Below are positions 36,527-48,601 of a DNA stretch of 64,000 nucleotides, in pieces (the stretch's first letter is position 1; every line of letters starts with the position of its first letter). The stretch is from Metarhizium brunneum (taxonomy: Eukaryota > Ascomycota > Sordariomycetes > Hypocreales > Clavicipitaceae): NCBI RefSeq assembly GCF_013426205.1, contig NC_089424.1, forward strand, positions 1,426,001 to 1,490,000, given 5' to 3'. Below the pieces are notes generated by a model that saw nothing but the letters and a program-made list of their open reading frames with translations, had not been told where the DNA came from and made no database searches. Both the position numbers and the translations under genes were made by a program.

Positions 36527-37671
36527 ATGGCAAACACCACCTTGTTCGATTCGGCTTTGCCGCCGCTGCCCTCGTATACCCTCGAGCCCAGAGGCGACTT
36601 CTTTTCATGGATTTCTGACTTTTGGCTCTCGCTCATCCTGCCCGTCTTCGTCTACTGGGTAATGTCGCTATTCTTCCACGTCATTGATGTCCTCGATCTC
36701 TTTCCGCAATACCGCCTTCACACCCCCGAAGAGATCTTGCGCCGCAACCACGCCTCCCGATACGAGGTGGCGCGCGACGTCGTTATCCAGCAGATTATTC
36801 AGGTTGCCACGGGTACTGTCTTGGCCCTGTCCGAGCCTCCCGAGGTGATTGGAAAGGCAGATTATGACGTTGCCGTCTGGGCTACTAGACTTCGACTTGC
36901 CCAACGAGCCCTGCCTGGTTTTCTGAGTCTTCTCGGTGTCAATGCCACCGCCATCTCCAAGAGCATGTCGGCAACGCATCCTTTGCTAGCTGGTGCTCTT
37001 GCTGGCGGTTACTACCCGTTTCTCTCATCGGCTGAGTCTACTGCGCCTGCTTTTGCTCCCTGGGAGATGGCTGTTGCTAAAGTCCTCTATCATTTCATCA
37101 TTCCAGCCATTCAATTTTTTGTGGCCGTCTTCTTACTTGATTCATGGCAGTACTTCCTGCACCGACTGATGCATGTGAATCGATGGATGTACAGTGAGTC
37201 TCGATCCTGCTGTCCACTGTCCGGCTCTATCCTCGCAAGTCAAATCGTGAGCAAACAGCTGACATCTTCTCCATAGCTACTTTTCACTCCAGACACCACC
37301 GACTCTATGTTCCGTACGCATACGGCGCCTTGTACAACCACCCACTGGAAGGTTTCTTGCTGGATACACTCGGTGCCGGTATTGCGTTCAAGCTGACCGG
37401 CATGACGGTTCGCCAAGGCACTTGCTTCTTTGCCTTCTCGACAATCAAGACTGTCGATGACCACTGTGGATACGCCTTTCCCTGGGACCCTCTGCAGCTC
37501 ATCACTTCTAATAACGCCGCCTATCACGACATTCACCACCAGACCTGGGGAATCAAGACCAACTTCTCCCAGCCATTCTTCACCTTCTGGGACGGCCTAT
37601 TGGGTACCAAGTACAAGGGCCCTCGAGCCGACAGACTTGCCGATAAGAAGCGAACCGAGAAAACGAAATAG
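36527..37671 (+). CDS. sur2: Sphinganine C4-hydroxylase (SUR2, fatty acid hydroxylase superfamily)
   Basis: Predicted 353-residue ER membrane di-iron enzyme that converts dihydrosphingosine to phytosphingosine. Exons 36527-37193 and 37277-37671. I chose the ATG at 36527 (MANTTLFDSALPPLPSYTLEP); the in-frame ATG at 36488 would add 13 residues and also has a good context. Histidine clusters: FLHRLMH, HSRHHRLYVPY, and HDIHHQTWG with the preceding DHCGYAFPWDP. The intron falls between the first and second clusters. Four hydrophobic segments are visible (about 25-50, 95-120, 160-180, 200-225). The conserved Sur2 block DVLDLFPQYRLHTPEE is present. All metal ligands are intact. The tail is lysine/arginine-rich, as expected for an ER protein. 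Confidence 0.94.
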
Positions 37672-40600
37672 ACGATGTTCATGCCGCTATTTTCAACGTA
37701 ATAATTAGTCTTTGCTTCGATCTCATGTTTGATGCACAACTGCTCTGGGAGCCTTTACAATCATACGTGTTTTACCTGTTGTTCTAATCGACTTATAACA
37801 ACTTTTATTCCTCAATGAGACATTTGGGGCAAAACCGTTTTGTATGATGACGCGAACGCCTCAGCGCCGCATTTATAATTTTTAATCTTTGTCTTCTATG
37901 GTCGATCAATGGTGGACATATTCTGTCATTAGCTCGTTACTCATATGCCTCCCAAGATCGCTATGCCGAATTGGTAAGGTGACAACGTGTGGTGGAATCG
38001 AGAACAACTGCCAATTGTACAAAACTTGCCGGCCCTCTTATTTTATCCTTCAAAGAACGAAAGAAGAGCAAAAAACACATAGCAGCAGCGATGGATCATG
38101 CAGACAACATCGATAGGCTGGCATTCTGCGTCACGGACATGTTGGTAGTTATTGGGTGGAACTGGGCCCTTTGGGTGACGAAGAGGATGATATTGTCGTT
38201 TCTTGCAAAATTGGGGGGGGGGGCATTATTCTCATGTAACATCTATAATGTTCGGTTGGTAGGGCACAAGTTGGAAACAAAGAATAAAACGTTTCTTCAT
38301 CATGCCAGGGACGACGTGACAAAAGTACGTAACGCGAGTTGGTGTAGCACGGTAATTGGTAGTCGTATCGGGCGCGTTAGTCCAGCTGTTGGAGAGACCC
38401 TTGAGGGTTGCTTTGACAGGACCCTTCGTGCTCTACATGACAGTGCCGGTAGGGAGGCGATTGGCAGGAAGAATAAACAATTATGACATTCAAAGGACGA
38501 ATTCTTGGGTTTTTTTCTGTTTTTTTTTTTTTTGGCTGCAGAACCCTCTCAGCACGGGACGCCTACCGCCGAGGAACATCGAGACATGCTTGGCGGACTT
38601 CAATCCGGAGATGTCATGATTTGAATCGATTGCTCTCCATATTAAAGTGTGTCTGGATTCTAGTGTTGTTATCAAGTGGCATTGTTTTCAAAAGCTGACA
38701 TTATCGGTCACTAGCGCATCAACGAAACTGAGCCCAGCAACGGGAGACGAGACCAATGGCGTCAGTTCAGCTCGGCTAGGTCCGTACTTTGGGCTCTTGG
38801 ACATTGTTGGACATTTATAGTTTGCAATGTAGCAGTACTTCCGTCCACCCGTTCAACTTTGCGTTGAATGGTGTGGATCCTGAGATCGGCGACTCCCATT
38901 TCTCCCATTTCCACGAGGTAGCACAGGTCGTCCCGACTGGCTTCGCTGCGCTCCAGGCTTGTCCATCCGTGTGGCCAAAGACGGGTGCTGCCGAGTACGT
39001 ATCGCCAGCGGACTGGCGTTGCGGAGAGCTTTGGCTGGCCTGTAACGATACACAAGCCAGGCTGGCGTTAATGCCAGACATGCTGCACGCACAATAAGCG
39101 CACCCAAACTATCATGCATGTCCGGGGAACGAAATATATCAAAGCCGGCCTGTCAGGTGTGAGGTCCCTCGATTGTGGGCGTGCGTCTCGACCAGGTTGG
39201 AAGCAAATTGTGCCGCCTGAGCCAGTGTGGACTGGTCTGGAATACTACCAAAGGCCTATCGGATTTTGCATCACCCTGACATAATCAATTCATCAAGTCG
39301 TTTGTGGCACAGCGACTACCGTCAGACAGAGACCAACTAAGTAGTGAGTAGCTGTTGATGCGAGACACATCTGGGGGCGTGCAACACCGCATGCAACGCT
39401 ACAGATATGCGTGCAACATGACGCATAAAGTGGCACAAGAATGCGTAACATGTCTCAGCGTCATGATTGTCACTTGGAATCCATTACTCGATATCATGGC
39501 ATAGCATCATTTAAGTTATTTACTGACTGGAAAACGATGGATCATTATGTTCGGTACGGAGTCTGTGCTGTCGGCACCGTGCCTTTCCACGGGGGGCCCT
39601 GCAATGCAGTACGAAGTCAATCGTACGTAGTATTTTGGCGACAAGGCGAGTCAGCAGGCAATTATTTTATGGGAATATTCCTTCCGTTCTGGAATTAGCC
39701 ACAAGTGGTTCCACAAGCCGCTGGTCCTTCCATATTACACGAAGCACTCCGTATCGTGTCTCAAGATACTAAGCTTTCCCGTAACGATGGGGCTGTATTA
39801 TACCAGCTCAATCCTCCGTATTAGTTTGTGTATGTACTTGCCTTTTCTCGGCCTGGCACCAGTCACTTATGGAAGTCCAGAGGAGACCATTTGGGATGAG
39901 GAGACAAGAACCTATGCATACATACTGTGCCGAGTACTACTCTGTAGGCGTTCCAAAATTAGAGATCTTGACAACTTGTTGGCTGGGCAGACCGGGAGAT
40001 TTCTCGAACCCGTGCACAGGTGGCCGGGCGCAACAAGGATGGAGTTAGAAGACCTGGCCATAATTTAAACGAGGATGGTCCTTTGTCCCCCCTCAATTCT
40101 AATAGCTCAAACGGCATATGAGATCAGCGCTGGGAGCTCGCAGCTCGCAGCTGGCAGCTGGCAGCTGGCAACGATCACATTGGAGCCAGAAACTGGCAGC
40201 GGGCACACAGCTGGGCCCCTGCTGGGCCCCTTGGCCCCTCTTTCCTGCGTCATGCTTCAGGGCCGCTCCTTCCTTTCTTCGTTCGGACGATGCTAGACTC
40301 CATCGTGTTCAGCCCATGTTTCCCCACGGTTGTCTCAAGCACGCTTCATGTCAACCTTTATTACCCAACTTCGTTTGTTGGTCTCCATGTATTATTGGCC
40401 TCGGCGTCTGGTGTGCATTCTCAGTCTTCCAGGCAGCTTGGCCTGGTCCAGTGGGCAACTCTGATCTCGGCCAAGACGCAACGCAACCCTCGAGGTCCAA
40501 GTCGTGGTCTAATCTCCATCCGCCGTTGCAGCGCATGCTGCGTGCCGTGTGCGATTGCGATGACGAAAGCTCGACTTCAGGGACCTGCCGCAATAATCAA

Positions 40601-41888
40601 ATCAAATTATGCTTTCGCAGTGCTACAATAGGCATGCGCTATTAGACTTTCGAGTATCAGCTGAAGTGTCCGCCGCTCCCGTACGCGGGGCCATATTCGT
40701 CTGCTCACCTCTTGACGCTACACCAGTTTTGTGTGCCCGGGCAAGCCACTCAACCCACTTGGCACTCCAGCAATCTCCATCTCCACAACGAACCGCCGGA
40801 ACCGTTGGCCAGCGTCGCTCGTCAAGCGGCCTGCTCAAACACTTGGACATAGGGCGGACGGGTACCGGTACAAGTGCTCAGCGGCCAAGCCGGCCCTCGT
40901 CTCATGTTGGTCTTCTCGTCGACGCTCGAATTGACCCTATTTCACTTATTTGGTCTGCGGCACCCGGCCTCCTGACTCTGCTGTTGTTATTCTCCTCCCT
41001 TCTCCTCCGTATTCATGCGAAGAGAAGGCGGTTTCCCAACCGCCCAGCAGCCGAATCGTTACGGACCCCGTTTTCCGACCTTCTCATGCGCCCAGCATGC
41101 CTCGGGAGCACTGATCATTTAACGGCTCTGATACTCCGTATTCCTGGGCTGACTTCAACGTCCGCGGCGCCGTCTCCTCACCCGTGCGGTGCTCATTGCG
41201 GACATCTGGATACGCAATACGCTCAGAAACTCGTGCCAACAAAGCCCGACTTGCTCCGTAGGCCCTTCGCTTAGTTGCTGTACTTGGCCGCATTCGACAA
41301 AATCAAATTACTACCACCCGGTGGCTCTTTCGCATAGCCGTTTTGCCCAGTCTCCGGGGCTCGCGTTCTCTGCTTGCACATCAGCTTCAGCCTCAGCGTT
41401 CTCCAGGGCCTCGTGGCCAGCCTGGGACCAAACAACCCCTAGCATCTCACACGCATAAGCCAAGGAATATCATATCCACAGCACCCTTGCCGAGCAGCCT
41501 GTCAAGTCTAGCCTTTCGGGCGTCCAATATTTTACACTGCTAAGCGCTCATCCTCGTCTCAGCAGCAGCCTTTCACAGCCTTCACTCAGCCAGCAATTGC
41601 TCCATTTCGGCGCTTCCGCCAGCGCTCCCACGCCATCATTGGCCAATTGGCTCGGGTCGGTGATCTCGGGTTCCTGCGTTGTTCCAATGTGCAACGGTCA
41701 CTCCGTGTTTCAGCACCACCGTCCCATTCATGATTGAGCGTGAGAGACACGCAACAGCGGAAGTGATTTACAGGGCCCTGGTATCCAAGCAGCATTAGGC
41801 GCCGGCACATGTAGTTGCCTGCAGCGACGGTGCTTCACCTGCATATAATATTTGAGGCCTTGGACTCTGGCATGTTCTTATCTTCGCC
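37672..41888. other. Gene-poor spacer between sur2 and the glycogen-binding-domain gene
   Basis: 4.2 kb without a supported gene. Contains a G10 run at 38214-38223, a T14 run near 38520, TACGGAGT-type words (39555, 39746, 41132), the GCAGCTGG-type repeat near 40150, and a C/T-rich stretch at 41300-41880 that is probably promoter or leader of the next gene. A 221-codon frame at 40609-41274 has an ATG but no motif. Confidence 0.45.
40131..40170. repeat. Short tandem repeat of CAGCTGG/CAGCTCG heptamers
   Basis: About five imperfect 7-bp units. Each carries the E-box-like palindrome CAGCTG or its variant CAGCTC. Confidence 0.8.
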
Positions 41889-43969
41889 ATGGATCCTGCA
41901 ACCACTCTCTTCACATTTTTACTGTGAGTTTAATTGCTGTCGTCTGCTGCACCTTAATAATATTTGTTCCTTTTTGATTATTTTGGTTTTTTGTGGAATT
42001 TCGTCTCTCATGCGAAAGGGGTCGACCCTTTTTAGTCTTTCTCGAGACACCTCGTGCTGTTGTTTCGCTCTCATCTTGCAACATTCCAAACAAATAGCAT
42101 CCCTCCCTTGAATCATTTACGCCACAACTTCGTCTACATTTTGCGGCATACCAGATCTCCACTTCTTTGAATCTTTTGCCTCTTTCCATACTTCGTACGC
42201 TTCACTCTGTCGCAGGTATATTAGCTCCATAGTCCTTTCTCTATCCTTCGCGCGTTTTCGTGTCTCAGTCCTAGACACCTCATTGTTTGCAGTCGCGTCA
42301 GAGTCATTGTCTGCTGAATCTCGCACTCATTCCGAACATGCCAGTCTAGTGACTTGTCGTGTGAAAGACTAATTAGACCCGACGCAACTTTGCGTGCAAC
42401 CCTTCGCGAGAGTAATGTGCTAACACAAGTGCTTATTACAGTCAGACGGATCCGTCCGTGAAATCAATCCATCTTATTGGCTCTTGGGACAACTTTTCCA
42501 CGTGGTACGCAATGAAGCAAGACGTGCGACGCGGCCGTGGCCAATGGAGAGGGTGCTATTCATTTAAAGATACAATTTCCCACGATGAGTCCTCCAGTCA
42601 CTCATTGACGAGGAATGGGGGACTGAAAATGGGCGACACATATTACTACTACGTAAGTCATTCTCATTTCACCACCCATAACGCGTTTTAAGTAAGTCAC
42701 TTTCTCACATGAATGCCTATCTGTCAGTACGAAGTAGATGGCTCTACTGAAATACACGACCCAGCCCAACCGTCGACGACTTCTTGTCCTTACCTGCCAG
42801 GCCAAACGGTCAACACTCTTCACGTTCCCATTGAACAAACTTTGAGGCACCGCAGCGCTTCGGTTAATTCGCTTCGTCAAGAATCATACATGACGATGAA
42901 TCCTGAGGCTCGATATATCACCCCAGTCCCAGCTCCAGCAGCTGTAGCTAATCCTGTGATCCGTCGTCTCGGCTCGGCTTCGTCATTACTGGGTAATCAT
43001 ACCTCAAGCCGTTCTAAATCACCTGGCCCTCCCTGGAAGCGAATTTTTAGTCGAAAATCAGCGAATGCTGATGTAGAGAGACCCGGTACACCTAGCCTCA
43101 GCCGCGATGGTGCCATGACACCATCTCTCTGGCCGCTGCCTGACAGTAGGCCAACATCGTCCTCGGACGGACGAAGGACCAGAGACATCTCACCCGAGTC
43201 GCTCCGACGGTTCCTAATAGAAGACCCTCCTTTACCACCAGCCACAGCTCTCAGCAATCCGCCGCCACGAGCCTTGAATATTCCAAGCGAGGTTGCCGAA
43301 GATATAGACGATGACGATGACAACTTTGCCACGTCTGCTATACCAGAGACGCCAGTCTTCGCGACAAGATTATCCCCTCCTCCTTTTCAGCGGTGTGTCT
43401 CCTCAGACTCCAAACCTCGAACAATCACGAGCTCGAGCTCTCCGACGCTAGCTATTCGACCAGCAAGCAGTCAGCAGGGCAAAGAGTCGAAGAAGTCTAG
43501 TGTAGTAGAGGAAGGGTCACCGCAACTGCCGAAGCTTGATACCACCGAAGCTGGCCAATGCGGCCGCTCTCCTTCGGTTTCGTCAACTGCCTTTGATACG
43601 CCAATGTCTCCACAGTCCTTGGCAGAGGAGCTTTCACCCTTTTACGATTCAAACGATGATGACGATGTCTTGTCAAGCAATGACGGCGATTGTTCAGCCT
43701 ATAGACCACATGCAGGACCTTCAACCAAAGCATCTTTCAAAGGATATAGTCTGCCGAGACATGCTGAAGAGCATAAGTCCGCAGACGGCTCTTGCCCTGG
43801 AATGATGGGCTTCCATACGGAAACTGCCTTTTCCAAGGCACATGAATCGACCGTGCCGATCAGTGGCCCAAATTTCCTAAATGTACCTATGGATACTGGC
43901 CTAGGTCTGGATGACTTTGTCAACGAACTCGGCTTGTTGGTCGGTGGCATTGGCAATAAGAACACTTGA
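41889..43969 (+). CDS. Protein with N-terminal glycogen-binding (AMPK/CBM48-like) domain and long disordered tail
   Basis: Predicted 495 residues. Exons 41889-41923, 42442-42652, 42728-43969. The join gives MDPATTLFTFLLQTDPSVKSIHLIGSWDNF, the GSWDNF being typical of early-set carbohydrate-binding modules such as that of the Snf1/AMPK beta subunit. The domain covers about 1-105 (GQWRGCYSF, LKMGDTYYYYYEVDGSTEIHD, TVNTLHVP). The rest is Ser/Pro-rich with a basic patch (PPWKRIFSRK), acidic patches and a hydrophobic end (GLGLDDFVNELGLLVGGIG). The first intron, 518 bp, is unusually long, but its CTAAC branch point and CAG acceptor are good; the tiny first exon is therefore the least certain part. 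A link to glycogen or Snf1 signalling is inference. Confidence 0.82.
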
Positions 43970-45194
43970 GTCGAGGTGTCACTACAGTTTGGAGTGATTT
44001 GTATTTGCTGTAGCAGAGACAGACTCACCCGATTATTCGCGTGAGACTACATAATAACCATTGCGACAATGAACATTATGATCGAAAAACCAACAACGCA
44101 CGGATTCGACCAACGCATAAAATGCCTTGCATTATGGGTCAATTTTTTTTCTTAAAAATTTTTTTAGATTATGCCTTGTGCATCATAAATCTCTTCGGCG
44201 TTGGAATCAGGATTAGAAACGGCAGGCATATCAAAAACTTCTGATACCCCATATTTCTGGCAGCAGGTTTGAGCAGAATTTAGAGGAAGGGGATCACATG
44301 ATTTGGAGGTAGGCATACACATTTGGCCTCTCCTGGCGAGAGGGAATATGGCGTGTTTGTTCTTTTTTTTTTTTTCAGCAGCCCTGGACTCAGGGGACTG
44401 TGCGATGTACTATAAGGGAGGCAGGTAGATGGAAGGGTAGGAAGACAGGAGGCAGTTGTACACTTAGATGATGGCTTACCTGGCTATGGCGAGCAAGACT
44501 TTCGCACTTTACAATCAAAAGCGAGCTTCTACACAAAGCTTCAACGTTGCCACATTGTTTCGCATACACCGTTTCTGCCCTTGCCGCAGGTGCGCGGACT
44601 TCATTTCTATTTGAAATTTAGAGAGTAAGCCATGTAGTTTATTATACAAGAGTATTGTGTCCAGAACATTTACGGATATAGTAAATACAGATGTATTTTC
44701 TATTAGATTTTGTCTCTCCGCGATAAGGATTATCTAGTATGTAGTGGTATTATTTCTTTCTAACTAGTTTCTTAATACCTACTACCTCAGCTAGTGTATT
44801 TAACATATCGCGACGCGTTCTGTGTTTGCCTTAAGGCACGTTACAGTCTTGTAACCTGGTACAGCGCAATTATAGTATTACTACTAGTAGTCTTATATAA
44901 CTATCTAGGTTATATTTTTATTTATTTTATATACTAAAACATAGTAAAGTAAACTTAAATATAATAAAGTATACTTATATATAACAGAGTATACTTAAAT
45001 ATAGCAGAGTATACTTAAATATAATAAAGTATACTTAAATATAGCAGAGTATACTTAAATATAGCAGAGTATACTTAAATATAGCAGAGTATACTTAAAT
45101 ATAGCAGAGTATACTTAAATATAGCAGAGTATACTTAAATATTTAAAGAGTATAATATACTATATTACTATTTATTCCCAGTCTTATTGATTCG
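43970..45194. other. Convergent 3' spacer with AT-rich block
   Basis: From about 44630 the sequence becomes strongly AT-rich with many TA steps, up to the tandem array and the swc2 stop codon. This is compatible with a repeat decayed by RIP (repeat-induced C-to-T mutation), but I computed no indices. T runs at 44363-44375 may belong to the 3' region of the upstream gene. Confidence 0.45.
44941..45140. repeat. Ten-unit tandem array of a 20-bp AT-rich repeat
   Basis: Unit consensus ATAGCAGAGTATACTTAAAT, exactly in 20-bp register for ten units; the right half is nearly perfect and the leftmost units carry A/T substitutions. It ends 54 bp downstream of the swc2 stop codon, so it probably lies in that gene's 3' untranslated region or terminator. 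No spacers of differing sequence, hence not CRISPR. Confidence 0.95.
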
Positions 45195-47784
45195 CTACGT
45201 TACGACATGTATATCTTGTGCAGTCTGCCCAGGGCCACCACTTTGCTCAGTCTTCATAGCAGCATTATTACCAGCCGCAGCTACATGTATTTCTTGCCCC
45301 TCCTCCTTGTTTTTCTCAGGTCGTTCCCGTTGCTTGATTTTAGAGTCTTCGTGTCTTTCCGGGGTCTTTAGTTTCCCGCTACTACCAGGATTGAGGAAGC
45401 GTTCAGGGACACCACGTGCTGCGTGCTTTGGGTTTCCCACCCATGCACCGAGGATGCGACTCCATTGGTAGTCGCCGTTGCTAAGCCGCTGGATCTCTTT
45501 GTATGCGAACATGTTGTAGAACGGGAGATTGGTTTTGGGATCCCGATAGCGTGCTGGGTTATTTGTGATGACACAGATTGGTGCAGGTGTAGGCTCTGTT
45601 GAAGTAGTCTGTTAGTTGTCTGGTCTCAAAACGCTAGGTCAACTGGACGTTGCGTGTGTAACTCAACGGGGCTGTCTTACTGGCGAGTTTGGTCATTTTG
45701 CGGCCAAACAGAATCTGGGTCTGAATATTCTTATCACGTATGGCATTCCCATCAAAATTTTGGTAGATGATGCCGTTTCTTGTTGCGTTCATATCGCGAG
45801 GGACCTCAGGTACGTCTGGGGCCTCGGACTCTATTGGACTTCCCGACTTCCCTTTATGCGCTGCTTGATTTCGGGCAGGTTGAAGGTCTGAGTCAGCCGG
45901 CATTGTTGGCTTTGCATCAACCTCCTTGGCTGTTGCGGTTGCGGTTGCTGAAGATGCGGATGGTCCTGCCACCGTCGTTGATTCCACGGCCTGGACGAAC
46001 GGCGGTGTGAATGTGGACTGGATTGTATTAGGGAGTGCTAGCACGTTCGATTTGGATGCAGCATGGACTGGCGAGGGTACGTTCACGTCGATTCCTGGCG
46101 GCGGGACGAGCATTGGAGCGGCCAGCACGCTCGATGGCCTGGCTTCTGGAGGGCGCGTTGGACCAGCCGTAGCAGCCAAGGAGCTTGCGAGTGGAGGAGG
46201 CGGAGGCGCCGCCAGTCCGCTTGGGCGATTTGATGACGGCGCTGTAGAAATTTGAATGGAGGCAGGAGAGTAAGAGGGGGTTGGAGCAGGAGCAGAAGCC
46301 GGAGGTTGTGGCACAGTTGAATCTGTCGAAGCGACGGTCTCTTCCTTGAGAATAGGTGTTGAAGCTGTAGGGGATTCCCTCGAGGATTTGGTTGATCCCC
46401 CAACGATAATGACTTTTTCCTGTGCATTTAAAGCTGCATCGTCTGTGATTTCGGGCTTTGCGTCCATAGGCTCATTGTTTGGCTCTTTGCCTGATACCTC
46501 CCTGCTTGCCGATGCATCGTCCGCAGCTGGGGCCGGCGATGCTTCTGTAGGCGTCGGCAGATTCACAGCCTCTATTGTACCTGCATCGGCCTTTGGTGGT
46601 ACGCAAGGCTTGTTATCTTTGGCTATTGCGCTGCCGCTTTCCATGTTCCTGTCGTCGCTCATTGCTGGTTTGTCTATCGTGGAATTCCCGACAGCCTTGG
46701 GTGTCTCTGAATTTTGATCTTCAGCTCTGATAGCGCCTTGGAGATTGCCTGTATCTGTCGATTTGGAGACTTTCTTCTCGTCAGTCTTCCCACCATCCTT
46801 GTCCTTTCCCTTTCCCTTTGCGGTCTTGTCCACCCTTTCTCTCTTCTTTTTGGGCTTCTCTTCCACCTCAGTTACATATGGACGCAGCGACCGCAATTCG
46901 ACATCATCCCATTGGCCTCTTCCGCTCCAGAATGTAATGACTGGCCCCTTGAGCGTGCGCTGGTTCAGAGCAGCCAGTTTAGCCTTTCGCTCTTCCTCGC
47001 GCTGCTTCTCTGCCTCCTCCCAGCGATTGAGACTCTTGCTGTTGCGCTTCTCTACAATCGCAGCTTCCGCTAGTCTCTCCTCCTGCGTCATGGGAGGTTT
47101 TTTCAGGGCCTCGAGTCGAGCAGCCTTCTTTTCCATTTGTGCGAGCTGCTTGAGTCTCCTCGCCTCACGTTCTGCCATTTGCTGGTGCAGCTGCTCTTTG
47201 GATATACGAGTTGTCTGTCGGGATGAGGCACGGGTAGGCAGATCCGCAGGCGACGGCAGCCATGAGGCTCGTTCTGACTTTTTTTTCGGTCGTGGCGCGG
47301 GAGCTGGGACAGATGCCCTGGTGGTAGGGTCGATGCGAACCTTCTTTCTAAACTTGGCCGGGATTGCTTCTTGTGCTCTTCGTTTTCGTTGGGCAGCGCG
47401 CTTTTCTTTTGCCTGGCGCTCTAGCTCCTTTTCGCCTTCCAAGCCATCGTCGTTGGCGTTGTTGTCATCTTCGTCGTCAGATGAGGAGTCCATGTGTACG
47501 TCGGAGCCATCCTCGCCAACGTCGGAGAAGCCCTGGTCATTCTCGTCTTCGGCGAATAAAAGTTCCAGGTCTGAGTCTGGCTCTTCATTAGCAAGCATTG
47601 ACTTCATACGATTTCCGGCCGTGGACCGGCGTTTTCGCGTTGTCGCAAGCCATTCTGTCTGCTGGGCCGGGGTGTCGGGGGTGTCTCTGTCCGAGCTATC
47701 GAGATCGCTGGGCGGATCGGACAGCTGCGATGTGTCCCTGTCAGATGTTCTTGATTCTGTATCCATCATAGACGGATCCTCCAT
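45195..47784 (-). CDS. swc2: SWR1-complex subunit 2 / YL1 family (VPS72), H2A.Z chaperone
   Basis: Predicted 834-residue nuclear protein of the SWR1 remodeler, which exchanges H2A for H2A.Z. Exons on the minus strand: 47784-45681 and 45595-45195. Start MEDPSMMDTESRTS; a TTG 90 bp upstream is not a likely start. The YL1 domain follows: EWLATTRKRRSTAGNRMKS, then an acidic histone-binding stretch (DSDLELLFAEDENDQGF) and SSSDDEDDNN. Basic and Lys/Arg/Glu-rich coils cover about 120-310. Residues about 380-640 are a Pro/Ala/Thr-rich disordered linker, longer than in yeast Swc2. The YL1_C domain lies about 704-745 (PAPICVITNNPARYRDP, LPFYNMFAYKEIQRL). The intron separates the linker from YL1_C; it has GTAAGA and CAG. 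Its neighbours downstream are a 20-bp tandem array and, upstream, atg15. Confidence 0.93.
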
Positions 47785-48601
47785 GTCACCAAGGGGAGAA
47801 TCATCCGTGACTAGCTGGCTGGTGGTCGAGCCACATGCGCGTGGTGGCAACCATGTGTGGATGTTGAGTTGCAATTGAAAATGTGCAAAAAGCGACGCGT
47901 TTGAGGGGTGACAATAAATTTATCGAGGCGGCGTTCCACCACCGCTGACATCATGGCCCACACATTATGCCCGGCTGCCTGCTCAGCGCAATCAAGGAAA
48001 GTGCAACAGCAATATCTCTTGCTTTGATAGGTTTATTTTTATTGGGACTTCCCATCATGTATTTGTCGCCTTCACAAAAACCAACATCACGGAAGGAGTG
48101 GAATTCGCTAATTTGATCATAGAACTGGCGGTCTATCCGGTGCGGCCTACAGATGGAGTGCGCCGTCTTTGTTGCCTTCTAACTACAGGGCTAGCGCTGA
48201 CTTCTATCGATGTCCACGATGATCCAATATATGCCAAGTATTCAAACGCCTCTCGCTAGACAAGGAAACACTCAAACGAACCAAAAAAAAACCCCCCCTC
48301 TGCCACGCCAAGCCAGCATGGCCAAAAACAGAACAAACTCTAAAAAAATGACAAGACTGAAATCTGCAGTGCAAGACTAAGCCATCCTGCGAAACGCTGC
48401 GTGTATGTGTGTATAATGTGTATGTGTGAATGCTCCTCTTGCTTAATCAAGGAAATCAGGTGGCTCCATAACATGTTGAATTTGCAACCAGAAATCGCGG
48501 AACTCGTAGAGAGGGGAATATATGGTGATAATGATCTCATCAATTTCCCATCTACGCATCCAAAATTCGAGTCCCAGGTATATCAGTCCCGGAAGAAAAC
48601 A
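47785..48601. other. Spacer between swc2 and atg15
   Basis: 817 bp, both genes on the minus strand, so it is the swc2 promoter plus the atg15 3' region. An A/C homopolymer block lies at 48281-48298. A plus-strand frame at 48401-48781 enters atg15 antisense and is not supported. Confidence 0.4.

Noticed and set aside
37950..38050. Possible tRNA gene (GCCGAATTGGTAAGG resembles an A box)
   Set aside because: No B box with GGTTCGA at the right distance and no acceptor-stem pairing.
39960..40030. B-box-like GGTTCGAG on the minus strand
   Set aside because: No matching A box with paired arms; the cloverleaf does not form.
40609..41274. 221-codon plus-strand frame
   Set aside because: True ATG but weak context, no motif except one hydrophobic stretch, composition like the surrounding leader DNA; a chance frame is more likely.
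44941..45140. CRISPR array
   Set aside because: Units are contiguous without unique spacers, and the genome is eukaryotic.
46745..47878. 377-codon plus-strand frame
   Set aside because: Antisense shadow of swc2; the Ser/Phe-rich composition is the mirror of its Lys/Glu-rich coils.
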